A DNA stretch of 64,000 nucleotides, from contig NZ_CP025096.1 in NCBI RefSeq assembly GCF_002831565.1, positions 2,643,027 through 2,707,026 on the forward strand, read 5' to 3'. Shown here piece after piece: positions 44,822-52,829 of this stretch (position 1 is its first letter; every line of letters starts with the position of its first letter). The translations under genes were made by a program, and so were the position numbers. This stretch comes from Spirosoma pollinicola. Its GTDB lineage: Bacteria > Bacteroidota > Bacteroidia > Cytophagales > Spirosomataceae. The notes beneath the pieces were generated by a model. It saw nothing but the letters and a program-made list of their open reading frames with translations, did not search any database and was not told the DNA's origin.

Positions 44822-44858
44822 AGCTCAGTCGAATAGAAAACAATAGGGAGAAAGGCGA

Positions 44859-45425
44859 TTAGGTCGCGGCCCGTGTCAAACTAGGTTCGGTTGGGGTGGC
44901 CTGTACCTCAGCGTTAGCGATGCGGATATAACGGTCGTCCATTTTTTCGACCAGCTTATCTTTGCCGTAGATAACATCGTCGCGCTCCATAAATACCGGT
45001 ACCATAAGGTCGTGGCGAAGGTATACAGCCTGTTTTGGGCACGCTTCTTCGCACAAACCGCAGAAAATACAACGAAGCATGTTTATTTCGTAAACAGCCG
45101 CATATTTTTCTTCCCGGTATAAGCTTTCTTCTCCCTTTTCGCGCTCTGCTGCCACCATCGAAATAGCTTCGGCAGGGCAGGCAACGGCACATAGCCCACA
45201 GGCCGTACAACGCTCGCGACCCTGTTCGTCACGTTTCAGAATGTGGTGGCCACGGTAAATGGGTCCAAGGTATTTTTTTACCTCTGGATATTGAATCGTC
45301 GGCTTTTTTCGGAAAAAGTGGCTGATCGTGATGGCTAACCCGCCAACAATGGCAGGCAGATACATCTTCTCCGCCAGTGTCATTTCCTTATTGCTGACTT
45401 GTTTTGACCGATTAGTGAGTTGCAT
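44859..45425 (-). CDS. nuoI: NADH-quinone oxidoreductase subunit I
   Basis: 188 residues. Carries two [4Fe-4S] clusters (N6a, N6b) that pass electrons towards NuoB. Ligands are in CTACGLCAVACPAEAI and CIFCGLCEEACPKQAV, each a CxxCxxCxxxCP set. The N-terminal part holds an amphipathic membrane-contact helix (AIVGGLAITISHFFRKKPT). The C-terminal 40 residues are longer than E. coli NuoI. Confidence 0.96.
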   Translation of the reverse strand: MQLTNRSKQVSNKEMTLAEKMYLPAIVGGLAITISHFFRKKPTIQYPEVKKYLGPIYRGHHILKRDEQGRERCTACGLCAVACPAEAISMVAAEREKGEESLYREEKYAAVYEINMLRCIFCGLCEEACPKQAVYLRHDLMVPVFMERDDVIYGKDKLVEKMDDRYIRIANAEVQATPTEPSLTRAAT

Positions 45426-45473
45426 GTTAGTTTATAGTCCGATGTTTGTCGTTCAAGATTAACGACAAACCGT

Positions 45474-46628
45474 TTAAACGCTTTGCGGAATAACTGCCTG
45501 CTTTGGTGCCCGTGCTGATGATACCATAACTACGACCACTGTAACGATAACAATTAGCCAGGTGGCGTATTTGAAATCATAGAGTAAGCCAGCACCGGTT
45601 ATAACCACGTTCAGAATTGACAAAGGTATAAAGGTTTTCCAGCCCAGATTCATAAGTTGATCGTAGCGGAAACGCGGTAGCGTCCAACGAACCCACATGA
45701 AGAAGAAGATGAAAAAGAAGATTTTGCCAAAGAATGTGATTACACCAAGGGCTGTCGCCACGTTATGCCCTGTAATAGCACCCAATGAGTTTTCGAGTGC
45801 AGTGCCAATCTCGTTCATGAACGGATAATGGAATCCGCCAAAGTACAGCGACGAGATGAAGGCCGATGAAACAAACATATTGATGTATTCCGCAAACAGA
45901 TAGAAACCTAGTTTCATGGAACTGTATTCGGTATGGTAACCGCCAACGAGTTCTGTTTCGCACTCAGGCAAATCGAATGGGGTACGGTTACACTCGGCGA
46001 ATGAGCAGGTCAGGAAAATAATGAACCCTACCGGTTGCGTAAAGATATTCCATTCGAAGAAGCCTGCCTGCTGATCGACAATTGCCCGAACCGAGAGCGA
46101 GCCGGTCATCATTAAAATCGCAATCATCGAAAGACCCAGGGCAATTTCATAGCTGATGTTCTGCGAAGCAGCCCGTATAGCACCCAGCAGCGAGAACTTG
46201 TTGTTCGATGCCCAACCGCCCACCATAACGCCATATACGCCCAGCGACACAACACCAAAAATGTATAGTACACCGATGTTGATTTCGATACCCTGTACCG
46301 GAACCGAGTAGTCACCAAACCGGATGCTGTCGCCGAACGGAATAACCGCGCTCGACATCAGGGCTGTAAGCATGGCTAGGCAAGGGCCCAGAATAAACAG
46401 CCATTTGCTTGACTGCGACGGGATGAAATCTTCTTTAAAAAACATTTTGCCCGCATCGGCAATGGGTTGTAACAGCCCCCACGGACCGGCACGGTTTGGA
46501 CCAAGGCGATCCTGTAAAAAAGCCGCCACTTTCCGCTCAGCGTAAGTAGAATAGGTCGCAATGAGAAGCGTTATCCCAAATATGACCAGGATAATGATTC
46601 CTTTTACGAGTAATACGGTTAAGTCCAT
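45474..46628 (-). CDS. nuoH: NADH-quinone oxidoreductase subunit H
   Basis: 384 residues with about eight membrane helices, forming the quinone chamber of complex I with NuoB and NuoD. Hallmarks are AFLQDRLGPNRAGPWGLLQPIADAGKMFFKEDFIP, the acidic loop FAECNRTPFDLPECETELVGGYHTEYSSMKLGFYLFAEY, and the C-terminal WVRWTLPRFRYDQLMNLGWKTFIPL. It is about 60 residues longer than E. coli NuoH. Confidence 0.97.
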   Translation of the reverse strand: MDLTVLLVKGIIILVIFGITLLIATYSTYAERKVAAFLQDRLGPNRAGPWGLLQPIADAGKMFFKEDFIPSQSSKWLFILGPCLAMLTALMSSAVIPFGDSIRFGDYSVPVQGIEINIGVLYIFGVVSLGVYGVMVGGWASNNKFSLLGAIRAASQNISYEIALGLSMIAILMMTGSLSVRAIVDQQAGFFEWNIFTQPVGFIIFLTCSFAECNRTPFDLPECETELVGGYHTEYSSMKLGFYLFAEYINMFVSSAFISSLYFGGFHYPFMNEIGTALENSLGAITGHNVATALGVITFFGKIFFFIFFFMWVRWTLPRFRYDQLMNLGWKTFIPLSILNVVITGAGLLYDFKYATWLIVIVTVVVVMVSSARAPKQAVIPQSV

Positions 46629-46723
46629 TTTTTTAAGTTTTTGGTTTTCCGTTTTTGGTTAGCTTACCGGTAATCACTGATGTGTTAGCCAACCAAAAAC
46701 CGTAAACTATATACCTATAATAA

Positions 46724-47809
46724 TCAAGGTTCTGGCTCCATAGCCGATGGTAACACTTTCGCGAAACGTTCGGCCGGTAGTTGTTGAATAGACAATTGCG
46801 ACGTATCGCGTTCATCGTGAATCTGCTTGTAATCGGCTGCGGCCAACCGCTGGCCAAAACTTGGCTTTATGGTATCGGCCCGGTATTTGTTTGCCGAGAT
46901 CACCGAACTCCGCGATATTTTTGTTGGTCCTTCGATGGTCCAGTCGCTGGTTTTCTTTGTTTCGAACCGGCAGGTGTTGCAGATAAACTCGGTTATTTCG
47001 CTCCATTCATTTTTACGGGCTGTAACACGAATAACTTCATCACCCCGATACCACAGCGTTACGTTTCCTGAACAGGTTGGGCAATTGCGGTGTGCATCGA
47101 CTGGTTTTGTAAACCACACCCGGTTTTTGAAGCGGTAGGTTTTATCTGTCAGCGCACCAACCGGGCAAACGTCAATAACATTTCCGGAGAAATCGTTATC
47201 AATTGCTTTCTCGATGTACGTGCTGATCTCAGACGCATCGCCCCGATTCATGACGCCATGTACACGTTTTTCCGTAATCTGGTCGGCCGTATACACGCAG
47301 CGGTAGCACAGAATGCAGCGCGTCATGTGTAGTTGGATATACGGACCAATGTCTTTTTTCTCGAACGTACGGCGATCTTCTTCGTAACGAGTCGTTGCCT
47401 TACCATGATCGAACGCAAAGTTCTGAAGATCACACTCACCAGCCTGGTCGCAAACGGGGCAATCGAGCGGGTGGTTCAATAGCAGAAACTCCACGATACC
47501 ATTACGGGCGTCAATCACCTGTGGACTGGTTTCGTTCTCAACGATCATACCGTCCTGAACGGCCGTCAGGCAAGAGGCTACCAGTTTAGGCATAGGCCGT
47601 GGGTCTTTAGCCGACCCGGCAGCTACACGCACCAAACACGCCCGGCATTTGCCACCGCTGCCTTTTAAGGGCTGATAGTAGCACATGGCCGGAGGAGCTA
47701 CCGCCGGACCAATTTTGCGAGCGGCCTGCAAAATGGTCGTTCCAGGCTCCACTTCAACTTCAATTCCGTCAATAGTGACTTTTAATAGTTGCGGCTTTAC
47801 GTCTTCCAT
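46724..47809 (-). CDS. nuoG: NADH-quinone oxidoreductase subunit G, short form
   Basis: About 361 residues from ATG 47809; a TTG at 47836 is rejected. It contains the iron-sulfur half of NuoG only: [2Fe-2S] N1b (CYYQPLKGSGGKCRACLVRV ... SCLTA), N5 (HPLDCPVCDQAGECDLQ), N4 (CILCYRC and DVCPVGAL) and a CPTC...CNTC pair. The large molybdopterin-type C-terminal domain of E. coli NuoG (about 900 residues) is absent, which is normal for Bacteroidota complex I. Confidence 0.92.
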   Translation of the reverse strand: MEDVKPQLLKVTIDGIEVEVEPGTTILQAARKIGPAVAPPAMCYYQPLKGSGGKCRACLVRVAAGSAKDPRPMPKLVASCLTAVQDGMIVENETSPQVIDARNGIVEFLLLNHPLDCPVCDQAGECDLQNFAFDHGKATTRYEEDRRTFEKKDIGPYIQLHMTRCILCYRCVYTADQITEKRVHGVMNRGDASEISTYIEKAIDNDFSGNVIDVCPVGALTDKTYRFKNRVWFTKPVDAHRNCPTCSGNVTLWYRGDEVIRVTARKNEWSEITEFICNTCRFETKKTSDWTIEGPTKISRSSVISANKYRADTIKPSFGQRLAAADYKQIHDERDTSQLSIQQLPAERFAKVLPSAMEPEP

Positions 47810-47875
47810 ATAGTTACTGCGACTAAGAAGCCGCAAATCATTCTGTTCTAAAACGGCTATCCAGCCGCGTTCCTG

Positions 47876-49216
47876 TTAGACCAATGCCATCTCACCGCGA
47901 TAAACAGCACCCGGTTGAGTTGCTTCGGTTGGGTGATCAATGTGCCATTGAAACTCGTCGCGGAAGTGCCGGATGGCGCTGGCAACAGGCCACGCAGCGG
48001 CATCGCCAAGCGGGCAAATGGTGTTTCCTTCAATTTTTTTCGCCACATCTACCAACAGATCAATATCCTGCTGATGTCCGTGGCCATGTTCGATACGATG
48101 GAGAACTTTCTCCATCCAGCCCGTTCCTTCTCGGCAAGGGCTACACTGTCCGCAGGATTCGTGGTGGTAGAAACGGGAGAAATTCCAGGTATTGCGAACA
48201 ATACAGGATGTTTCGTCGAAAAGAATAAAGCCGCCAGATCCAAGCATGGTTCCTGTGGCGAAACCACCATCCGACAGCGATTCGTACGACATTAACCGTT
48301 TCTCCCCATTAGCAAGTGTAAGTGCCAGATGGGCGGGTAAAATGGGGACAGATGAACCACCAGCCACCAGTGCTTTAAACTTATGACCCGGACGAATACC
48401 TCCGCACCATTCATCTGCATAAATGAAATCTTCGACCGGAACGCCCAGCTCAATTTCATAAACGCCCGGTTTGTTGATATGACCCGATGCCGAAATCAGT
48501 TTGGTGCCGGTACTGCGCCCAATGCCAACAGCGGCATAGGCGTCACCGCCATTATTCACAATCCAGGCCGTTGTAGCAATAGATTCAACGTTATTAACAA
48601 CCGTTGGCGACTGATACAATCCTTTTACAGCCGGAAATGGTGGTTTGTTGCGGGGATTACCCCGTTTGCCTTCCAGCGATTCCAGCAAGGCTGTTTCTTC
48701 GCCACAGATGTATGCACCGCCACCGGGTTGTACGATCAACTCAAGATCGTAGCCGCTACCCAGAATGTTTTTACCTAAAAAACCTTTGGCGGTGGCTTCG
48801 GCAATGGCTTTTTCGAGGATGTGAATGACATACATCAACTCACCCCGCACATAGATAAATGACTTATTGGCTCCCAGCGCAAAGGAAGAAATAATCATCC
48901 CTTCAATAAGCAGGTGGGGGAGGTTCTTCATCAGGTAGTGATCCTTGAATGTACCTGGCTCCGATTCATCTGCATTGCAGACAAGATACCGGGGAACGCC
49001 TTCGGGCTTGGCCAGAAAACTCCATTTCATTCCCATCGGGAATCCGGCACCACCCCGACCCCGAACACCCGCTTTCTTAACTTCTTCAACAATGGCTTCG
49101 GGAGTCATTGTCTTGATTGCCTTTTCTACGGCCGTATAGCCGCCCTGCTTCCGGTATACATCGAAGGTCTCAATGCCGGGAACGTTGATATGTTCGGTAA
49201 GTATTTTAGTCGCCAT
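47876..49216 (-). CDS. nuoF: NADH-quinone oxidoreductase subunit F
   Basis: 446 residues. Binds NADH and FMN and holds cluster N3. NADH/FMN site: GVRGRGGAGFPMGMKWSF and CNADESEPGTFKDH; GGGAYICGEETALLESLEGKRGNPRNKPPFPA. The N3 ligands are in SCGQCSPCREGTGWME and a later Cys in TICPLGDAAAWPV. It sits 6 bases after nuoE. Confidence 0.98.
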   Translation of the reverse strand: MATKILTEHINVPGIETFDVYRKQGGYTAVEKAIKTMTPEAIVEEVKKAGVRGRGGAGFPMGMKWSFLAKPEGVPRYLVCNADESEPGTFKDHYLMKNLPHLLIEGMIISSFALGANKSFIYVRGELMYVIHILEKAIAEATAKGFLGKNILGSGYDLELIVQPGGGAYICGEETALLESLEGKRGNPRNKPPFPAVKGLYQSPTVVNNVESIATTAWIVNNGGDAYAAVGIGRSTGTKLISASGHINKPGVYEIELGVPVEDFIYADEWCGGIRPGHKFKALVAGGSSVPILPAHLALTLANGEKRLMSYESLSDGGFATGTMLGSGGFILFDETSCIVRNTWNFSRFYHHESCGQCSPCREGTGWMEKVLHRIEHGHGHQQDIDLLVDVAKKIEGNTICPLGDAAAWPVASAIRHFRDEFQWHIDHPTEATQPGAVYRGEMALV

Positions 49217-49222
49217 GATGGG

Positions 49223-49723
49223 TTATTTCGACAGTTCGTCAATGATCTCGTCCACACGTTCGTTGGTGAGGTGCATGTAATATTTCTCCCGAATCTGGAA
49301 AACAGGCCCCATGCCGCAAGCAGCCAGACACTCTACTTCTTTGAGTGTAAACCGACCGTCTACCGTGGTTTGACCCGTATCAATGCCGAGACGTTGTTTC
49401 AGGTGAGCGTATACGTCTTCGCCCCCCATCAAACAGCAGGGGCCAGTTCGACAGTATTCGATAACGTGCTTACCAACCGGATTGAGGTGATACATGGTGT
49501 AGAATGACGCTACTTCATATACCTCAATCGGCTGAATATCGAGCATCCGGGCTACATAATCCATGCCTTCGGGGCTGGTCCAGCCTTCCTGTTCCTGCAA
49601 TAAATGCAACAACGGTAACAAGGCCGATTTCTGCTTGCCCTCCGGATATCGGGCAATAATTTCCTGCGCTTTACTAACCCGCTCCGGGGTGAATGTTACG
49701 GCTTTATTAGTTTCGGTCGTCAT
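49223..49723 (-). CDS. nuoE: NADH-quinone oxidoreductase subunit E
   Basis: 166 residues, thioredoxin-like [2Fe-2S] (N1a) protein that partners NuoF. Ligands are in CRTGPCCLMGG and VECLAACGMGPV. The N-terminal three-helix region (KSALLPLLHLLQEQEGWTS) and EVYEVASFYTMYHLNPVGKH are typical. Confidence 0.96.
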   Translation of the reverse strand: MTTETNKAVTFTPERVSKAQEIIARYPEGKQKSALLPLLHLLQEQEGWTSPEGMDYVARMLDIQPIEVYEVASFYTMYHLNPVGKHVIEYCRTGPCCLMGGEDVYAHLKQRLGIDTGQTTVDGRFTLKEVECLAACGMGPVFQIREKYYMHLTNERVDEIIDELSK

Positions 49724-49738
49724 AATATAGTGGCAGGT

Positions 49739-50971
49739 TTATGCGTCAAGTTCGCCTGCAATCACGTTCATGCTACTCATAATAACAATGGCATCTGACA
49801 ACGTCAGTCCTTTGCACATTTCAGGAAACGCCTGATAATAAATAAAGCATGGACGACGGAAGTGGAGTCTGTAAGGAGCACGGCCACCATCGCTGATCAG
49901 GTAAAAGCCCAGTTCACCATTGCCGCCTTCAACGGCATGATAGACTTCGCCAACTGGTGCGTCGATTTCACCCATCACAATTTTAAAGTGATAAATGAGT
50001 GCTTCCATGTTCTTGTACACTTCCTGTTTTGGCGGCAGGTAATATTGAGGAGCATCGGCAAAATAGGACCCTTCGGGCAGGTTATCTATGGCTTGTTGAA
50101 TGATGCGAAGGCTCTGCTTCATTTCCTCATTTCGAACCATGAAACGGTCGTAGGTGTCGCCACTTTGACCGACTGGAATATCGAATTCGAAGTCTTCGTA
50201 TGACGAGTAAGGGTTCATCACCCGAACATCGTAATCAACACCCGCAGCCCGCAGGTTTGGACCTGTAAACCCGTAGCTTAGAGCCCGCTCTGCCGAGATA
50301 GCCCCAACGTTTACGACGCGATCCATGAAGATACGGTTGCGATTAAACAGGTTTTCAAACTCGTTCAATACTTTTGGAAAGCGAACGAGTAGTTCTTTGA
50401 TCTTGCGAATAGCCGTGGGAGAGAGGTCGCGTTCCATCCCGCCAATACGACCCATGTTGGTCGTAAGACGCGCTCCACAAACTTCTTCGTAGATTTCGTA
50501 GATGTTTTCCCGCTCCTGATAGATGTACAAGAAGCCTGTGAAGGCACCGGTGTCTACTCCCAAAATGCCATTACAAATGAGGTGATCGGCCAGACGGGCC
50601 AACTCCATCATAATAACGCGTATGTACTGCGCCCGTTTGGGCACGTCAACGCCCAGCAACTTCTCTACTGTCATGTGCCAACCCATGTTATTAATGGGTG
50701 ACGAACAATAGTTCATGCGGTCGGTGAGGGTGGTAATCTGGTAAAACGGCCGACGTTCGGCAATTTTCTCAAAGGCCCGGTGGATATAGCCGATTGTCTG
50801 CTCTCCTGACACAATTTTTTCGCCATCCATTTGCAGGATGTTCTGGAAAATACCATGTGTGGCAGGGTGAGTAGGGCCGAGGTTAAGTGTCGTTAGTTCA
50901 TTAACGTACTGAATCGGGCCTTGCTCGGCGGGTAAGTTTTTATTCGCAATATCGAGTTCTTCAGAAACCAT
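49739..50971 (-). CDS. nuoD: NADH-quinone oxidoreductase subunit D
   Basis: About 410 residues from ATG 50971; the frame upstream to 51019 starts with an unsupported codon. It forms the quinone site with NuoB. Hallmarks are LNLGPTHPATHGIFQ, the quinone-binding Tyr/His region IGYIHRAFEKIAE, GMERDLSP-like region, AGVDYDVRVMNPYSSYEDFEFDIPVG, and the C-terminal PGELGF-like GNGELGFYLISDGGRAPYRLHFRRP. NuoC and NuoD are separate genes here. Confidence 0.96.
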   Translation of the reverse strand: MVSEELDIANKNLPAEQGPIQYVNELTTLNLGPTHPATHGIFQNILQMDGEKIVSGEQTIGYIHRAFEKIAERRPFYQITTLTDRMNYCSSPINNMGWHMTVEKLLGVDVPKRAQYIRVIMMELARLADHLICNGILGVDTGAFTGFLYIYQERENIYEIYEEVCGARLTTNMGRIGGMERDLSPTAIRKIKELLVRFPKVLNEFENLFNRNRIFMDRVVNVGAISAERALSYGFTGPNLRAAGVDYDVRVMNPYSSYEDFEFDIPVGQSGDTYDRFMVRNEEMKQSLRIIQQAIDNLPEGSYFADAPQYYLPPKQEVYKNMEALIYHFKIVMGEIDAPVGEVYHAVEGGNGELGFYLISDGGRAPYRLHFRRPCFIYYQAFPEMCKGLTLSDAIVIMSSMNVIAGELDA

Positions 50972-51044
50972 AGTTAAAAGAGCGAAAGAGCGAAAGAGTG
51001 ACAAGCAGCAGACAAGCACCGCTCTTTCACTCTTTCGCTAATAT

Positions 51045-51545
51045 TTATCGTCCAAACAGTGCGTCAATTTTGTCTTCCCGTGTTGCGTCTTCGAGTGGAT
51101 ACTCTTTGCGCATCGGGTGGTAATCCATTTCTTCCATATTCAATATCCGTCGTAAGTCGGGATGACCGTCGAAGATAATACCAAACAAGTCGAAGGTTTC
51201 TCGTTCCATCCAGTTTGCACCGGCATAGAGTGGAATAGCCGTTGGAATGTGAACATCGTCTGTCGTCAGATAGACTTTAAGACGTATCCGAAAATTGTTC
51301 GTCAGGCTATGCAGATGATAGACAACACAGAACTCTTTACCAACAGAATCCGGATAGTGAATCGCTGTAATATCGGTTAAGAAGGCAATTTTCAGTGTCG
51401 GATGCTCTTTCAGGTATTTAATGAGCGGGATAATCTGATCCCGGCTGGTCGAGCACGTTAATAAATCATACGGATCATCAAAGTCCGTAACGCTCTCGCC
51501 AAACTGGTTAATTATTATCTGCGCAACTTCTTCGTTGGTCAGCAT
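51045..51545 (-). CDS. nuoC: NADH-quinone oxidoreductase subunit C
   Basis: About 166 residues from ATG 51545. Peripheral-arm subunit with the family motif in its second half: GANWMERETFDLFGIIFDGHPDLRRIL, then MRKEYPLED at the C-terminus. Operon neighbours confirm the assignment. Confidence 0.95.
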   Translation of the reverse strand: MLTNEEVAQIIINQFGESVTDFDDPYDLLTCSTSRDQIIPLIKYLKEHPTLKIAFLTDITAIHYPDSVGKEFCVVYHLHSLTNNFRIRLKVYLTTDDVHIPTAIPLYAGANWMERETFDLFGIIFDGHPDLRRILNMEEMDYHPMRKEYPLEDATREDKIDALFGR

Positions 51546-51629
51546 TGTCAATGAGTGAATGAGTGACTGAGTAAATTAGTGAATGACAAAATAGACTGCC
51601 TGGTCAGGATCTGTTCACCAATTTGCCAT

Positions 51630-52175
51630 TTATTGAATGCTGTATGAATTCAGCAAGTGCTGATACTCTTCAGTATTACGCCGACGAAGTGACTCGTTTT
51701 TGGCTATTTCCTGTAACTGCAAGATGCTATCCAGAATCTGTTCGGGACGTGGTGGACAACCAGGCACATATACGTCTACCGGAATGATGCGATCAATTCC
51801 CTGCAAAACGCTGTATGTATCAAAAATGCCACCACTGGAAGCACAGGCACCAATGGCAATCACCCAGCGGGGTTCAGCCATTTGAAGGTACACTTGCTTC
51901 ACGATAGGCCCCATCTTTTTGGCAATCGTTCCGGCTACAAGCAGCATATCGGCCTGGCGCGGTGAAAAGCTGGGGCGCTCGGCACCAAAACGGCCTAAAT
52001 CGTAGTGAGAAGCCATTGTCGACATGAACTCGATGCCACAACATGAGGTAGCAAATGGGAGTGGCCAAAGCGAGTTTGCTCTGGCTAATCCAATAATTTT
52101 ATCGAATGAAGTAGCCGAGAATCCCGGGCCATCATAACTCGCGGGTGATTCTGCCAGCTTAATATCTGTTGCCAT
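51630..52175 (-). CDS. nuoB: NADH-quinone oxidoreductase subunit B
   Basis: About 181 residues from ATG 52175; an upstream GTG is rejected. Holds cluster N2, the last one before quinone. Ligands: the tandem Cys pair in [24 protein letters not shown] and [12 protein letters not shown]. The motif [14 protein letters not shown] appears as [14 protein letters not shown]. Positioned after nuoA as expected. Confidence 0.97.
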   Translation of the reverse strand: MATDIKLAESPASYDGPGFSATSFDKIIGLARANSLWPLPFATSCCGIEFMSTMASHYDLGRFGAERPSFSPRQADMLLVAGTIAKKMGPIVKQVYLQMAEPRWVIAIGACASSGGIFDTYSVLQGIDRIIPVDVYVPGCPPRPEQILDSILQLQEIAKNESLRRRNTEEYQHLLNSYSIQ

Positions 52176-52254
52176 AAAAAACACGGTCCGCCGTTGCGGT
52201 TCTAGTTGCTTACTGTAACAACGAATAAATATGTTCTAAAATTCATTTAAATGC

Positions 52255-52626
52255 TTATTCCCAGTTCAATATCCCTTTGCGGATAACGTAGTAAAAACCA
52301 GCCAGAAGAAGGCCCATAAACAGAACCATCTCAATAAACCCGGTCATGCCTAATCCCTTAAAATTGACAGCCCAGGGGTACAAAAAGATTACTTCAACGT
52401 CGAACAGGACGAACAGAATAGCAATCAAAAAATATTTGATAGAAATAGGTGTGCGGGCATCTCCCTGAACAGGAATACCGCATTCGAACGGATCATCCTT
52501 TTTCTGACTATGGCGTTTTGGCCCAATATTGTGCGTAACAAGCATCGTTGTTACGATGAAACCAAGCGCCAAACCTAATTGGATCAGGACCGGCAAATAA
52601 TCGACCGGGAGGTAGGTTGCGTTCAT
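52255..52626 (-). CDS. nuoA: NADH-quinone oxidoreductase subunit A
   Basis: About 123 residues from ATG 52626. Three membrane helices, and the conserved loop KKDDPFECGIPVQGDARTPISIKYFLIAILFVLFDVEVIFLYPWAV, which contains the Cys and the acidic residues of the quinone channel. A promoter -7 box at 52650-52657 lies inside the longer frame and supports the short start. First gene of nuoABCDEFGHIJ. Confidence 0.96.
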   Translation of the reverse strand: MNATYLPVDYLPVLIQLGLALGFIVTTMLVTHNIGPKRHSQKKDDPFECGIPVQGDARTPISIKYFLIAILFVLFDVEVIFLYPWAVNFKGLGMTGFIEMVLFMGLLLAGFYYVIRKGILNWE

Positions 52627-52649
52627 ATAATTAGTTGATAGGATCGGCG

Positions 52650-52657
52650 CAAAGGTA
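52650..52657 (-). promoter_or_regulatory. -7 promoter box of the nuo operon
   Basis: On the minus strand it reads TACCTTTG, a perfect Bacteroidota TAnnTTTG -7 box, 24 bases before the nuoA ATG. The -33 region shows no clear TTTG. Confidence 0.5.
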
Positions 52658-52775
52658 ACGATAAAACCAATAAGCCTATTTACTTGCGGGCAAACGATAC
52701 ACCGACTAGCCTTCAAATATACGTGACAACAGTTGTTTTATCAACCCGTATACATTTGGTTAAAGGCGTTAAAAC

Positions 52776-52809
52776 AACAGAAGCCCCTTTTCCATCAGGG
52801 GCTTCTGTT
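52776..52809 (-). terminator. intrinsic terminator of the SGNH gene
   Basis: Perfect 12-bp stem AACAGAAGCCCC / GGGGCTTCTGTT (52776-52787 and 52798-52809) with a 10-base loop, next to A-rich sequence on the left. It lies 21 bases after the stop of the gene at 52830. Confidence 0.85.
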
Positions 52810-52829
52810 TATAAGTAGAGTAAAAGAGC

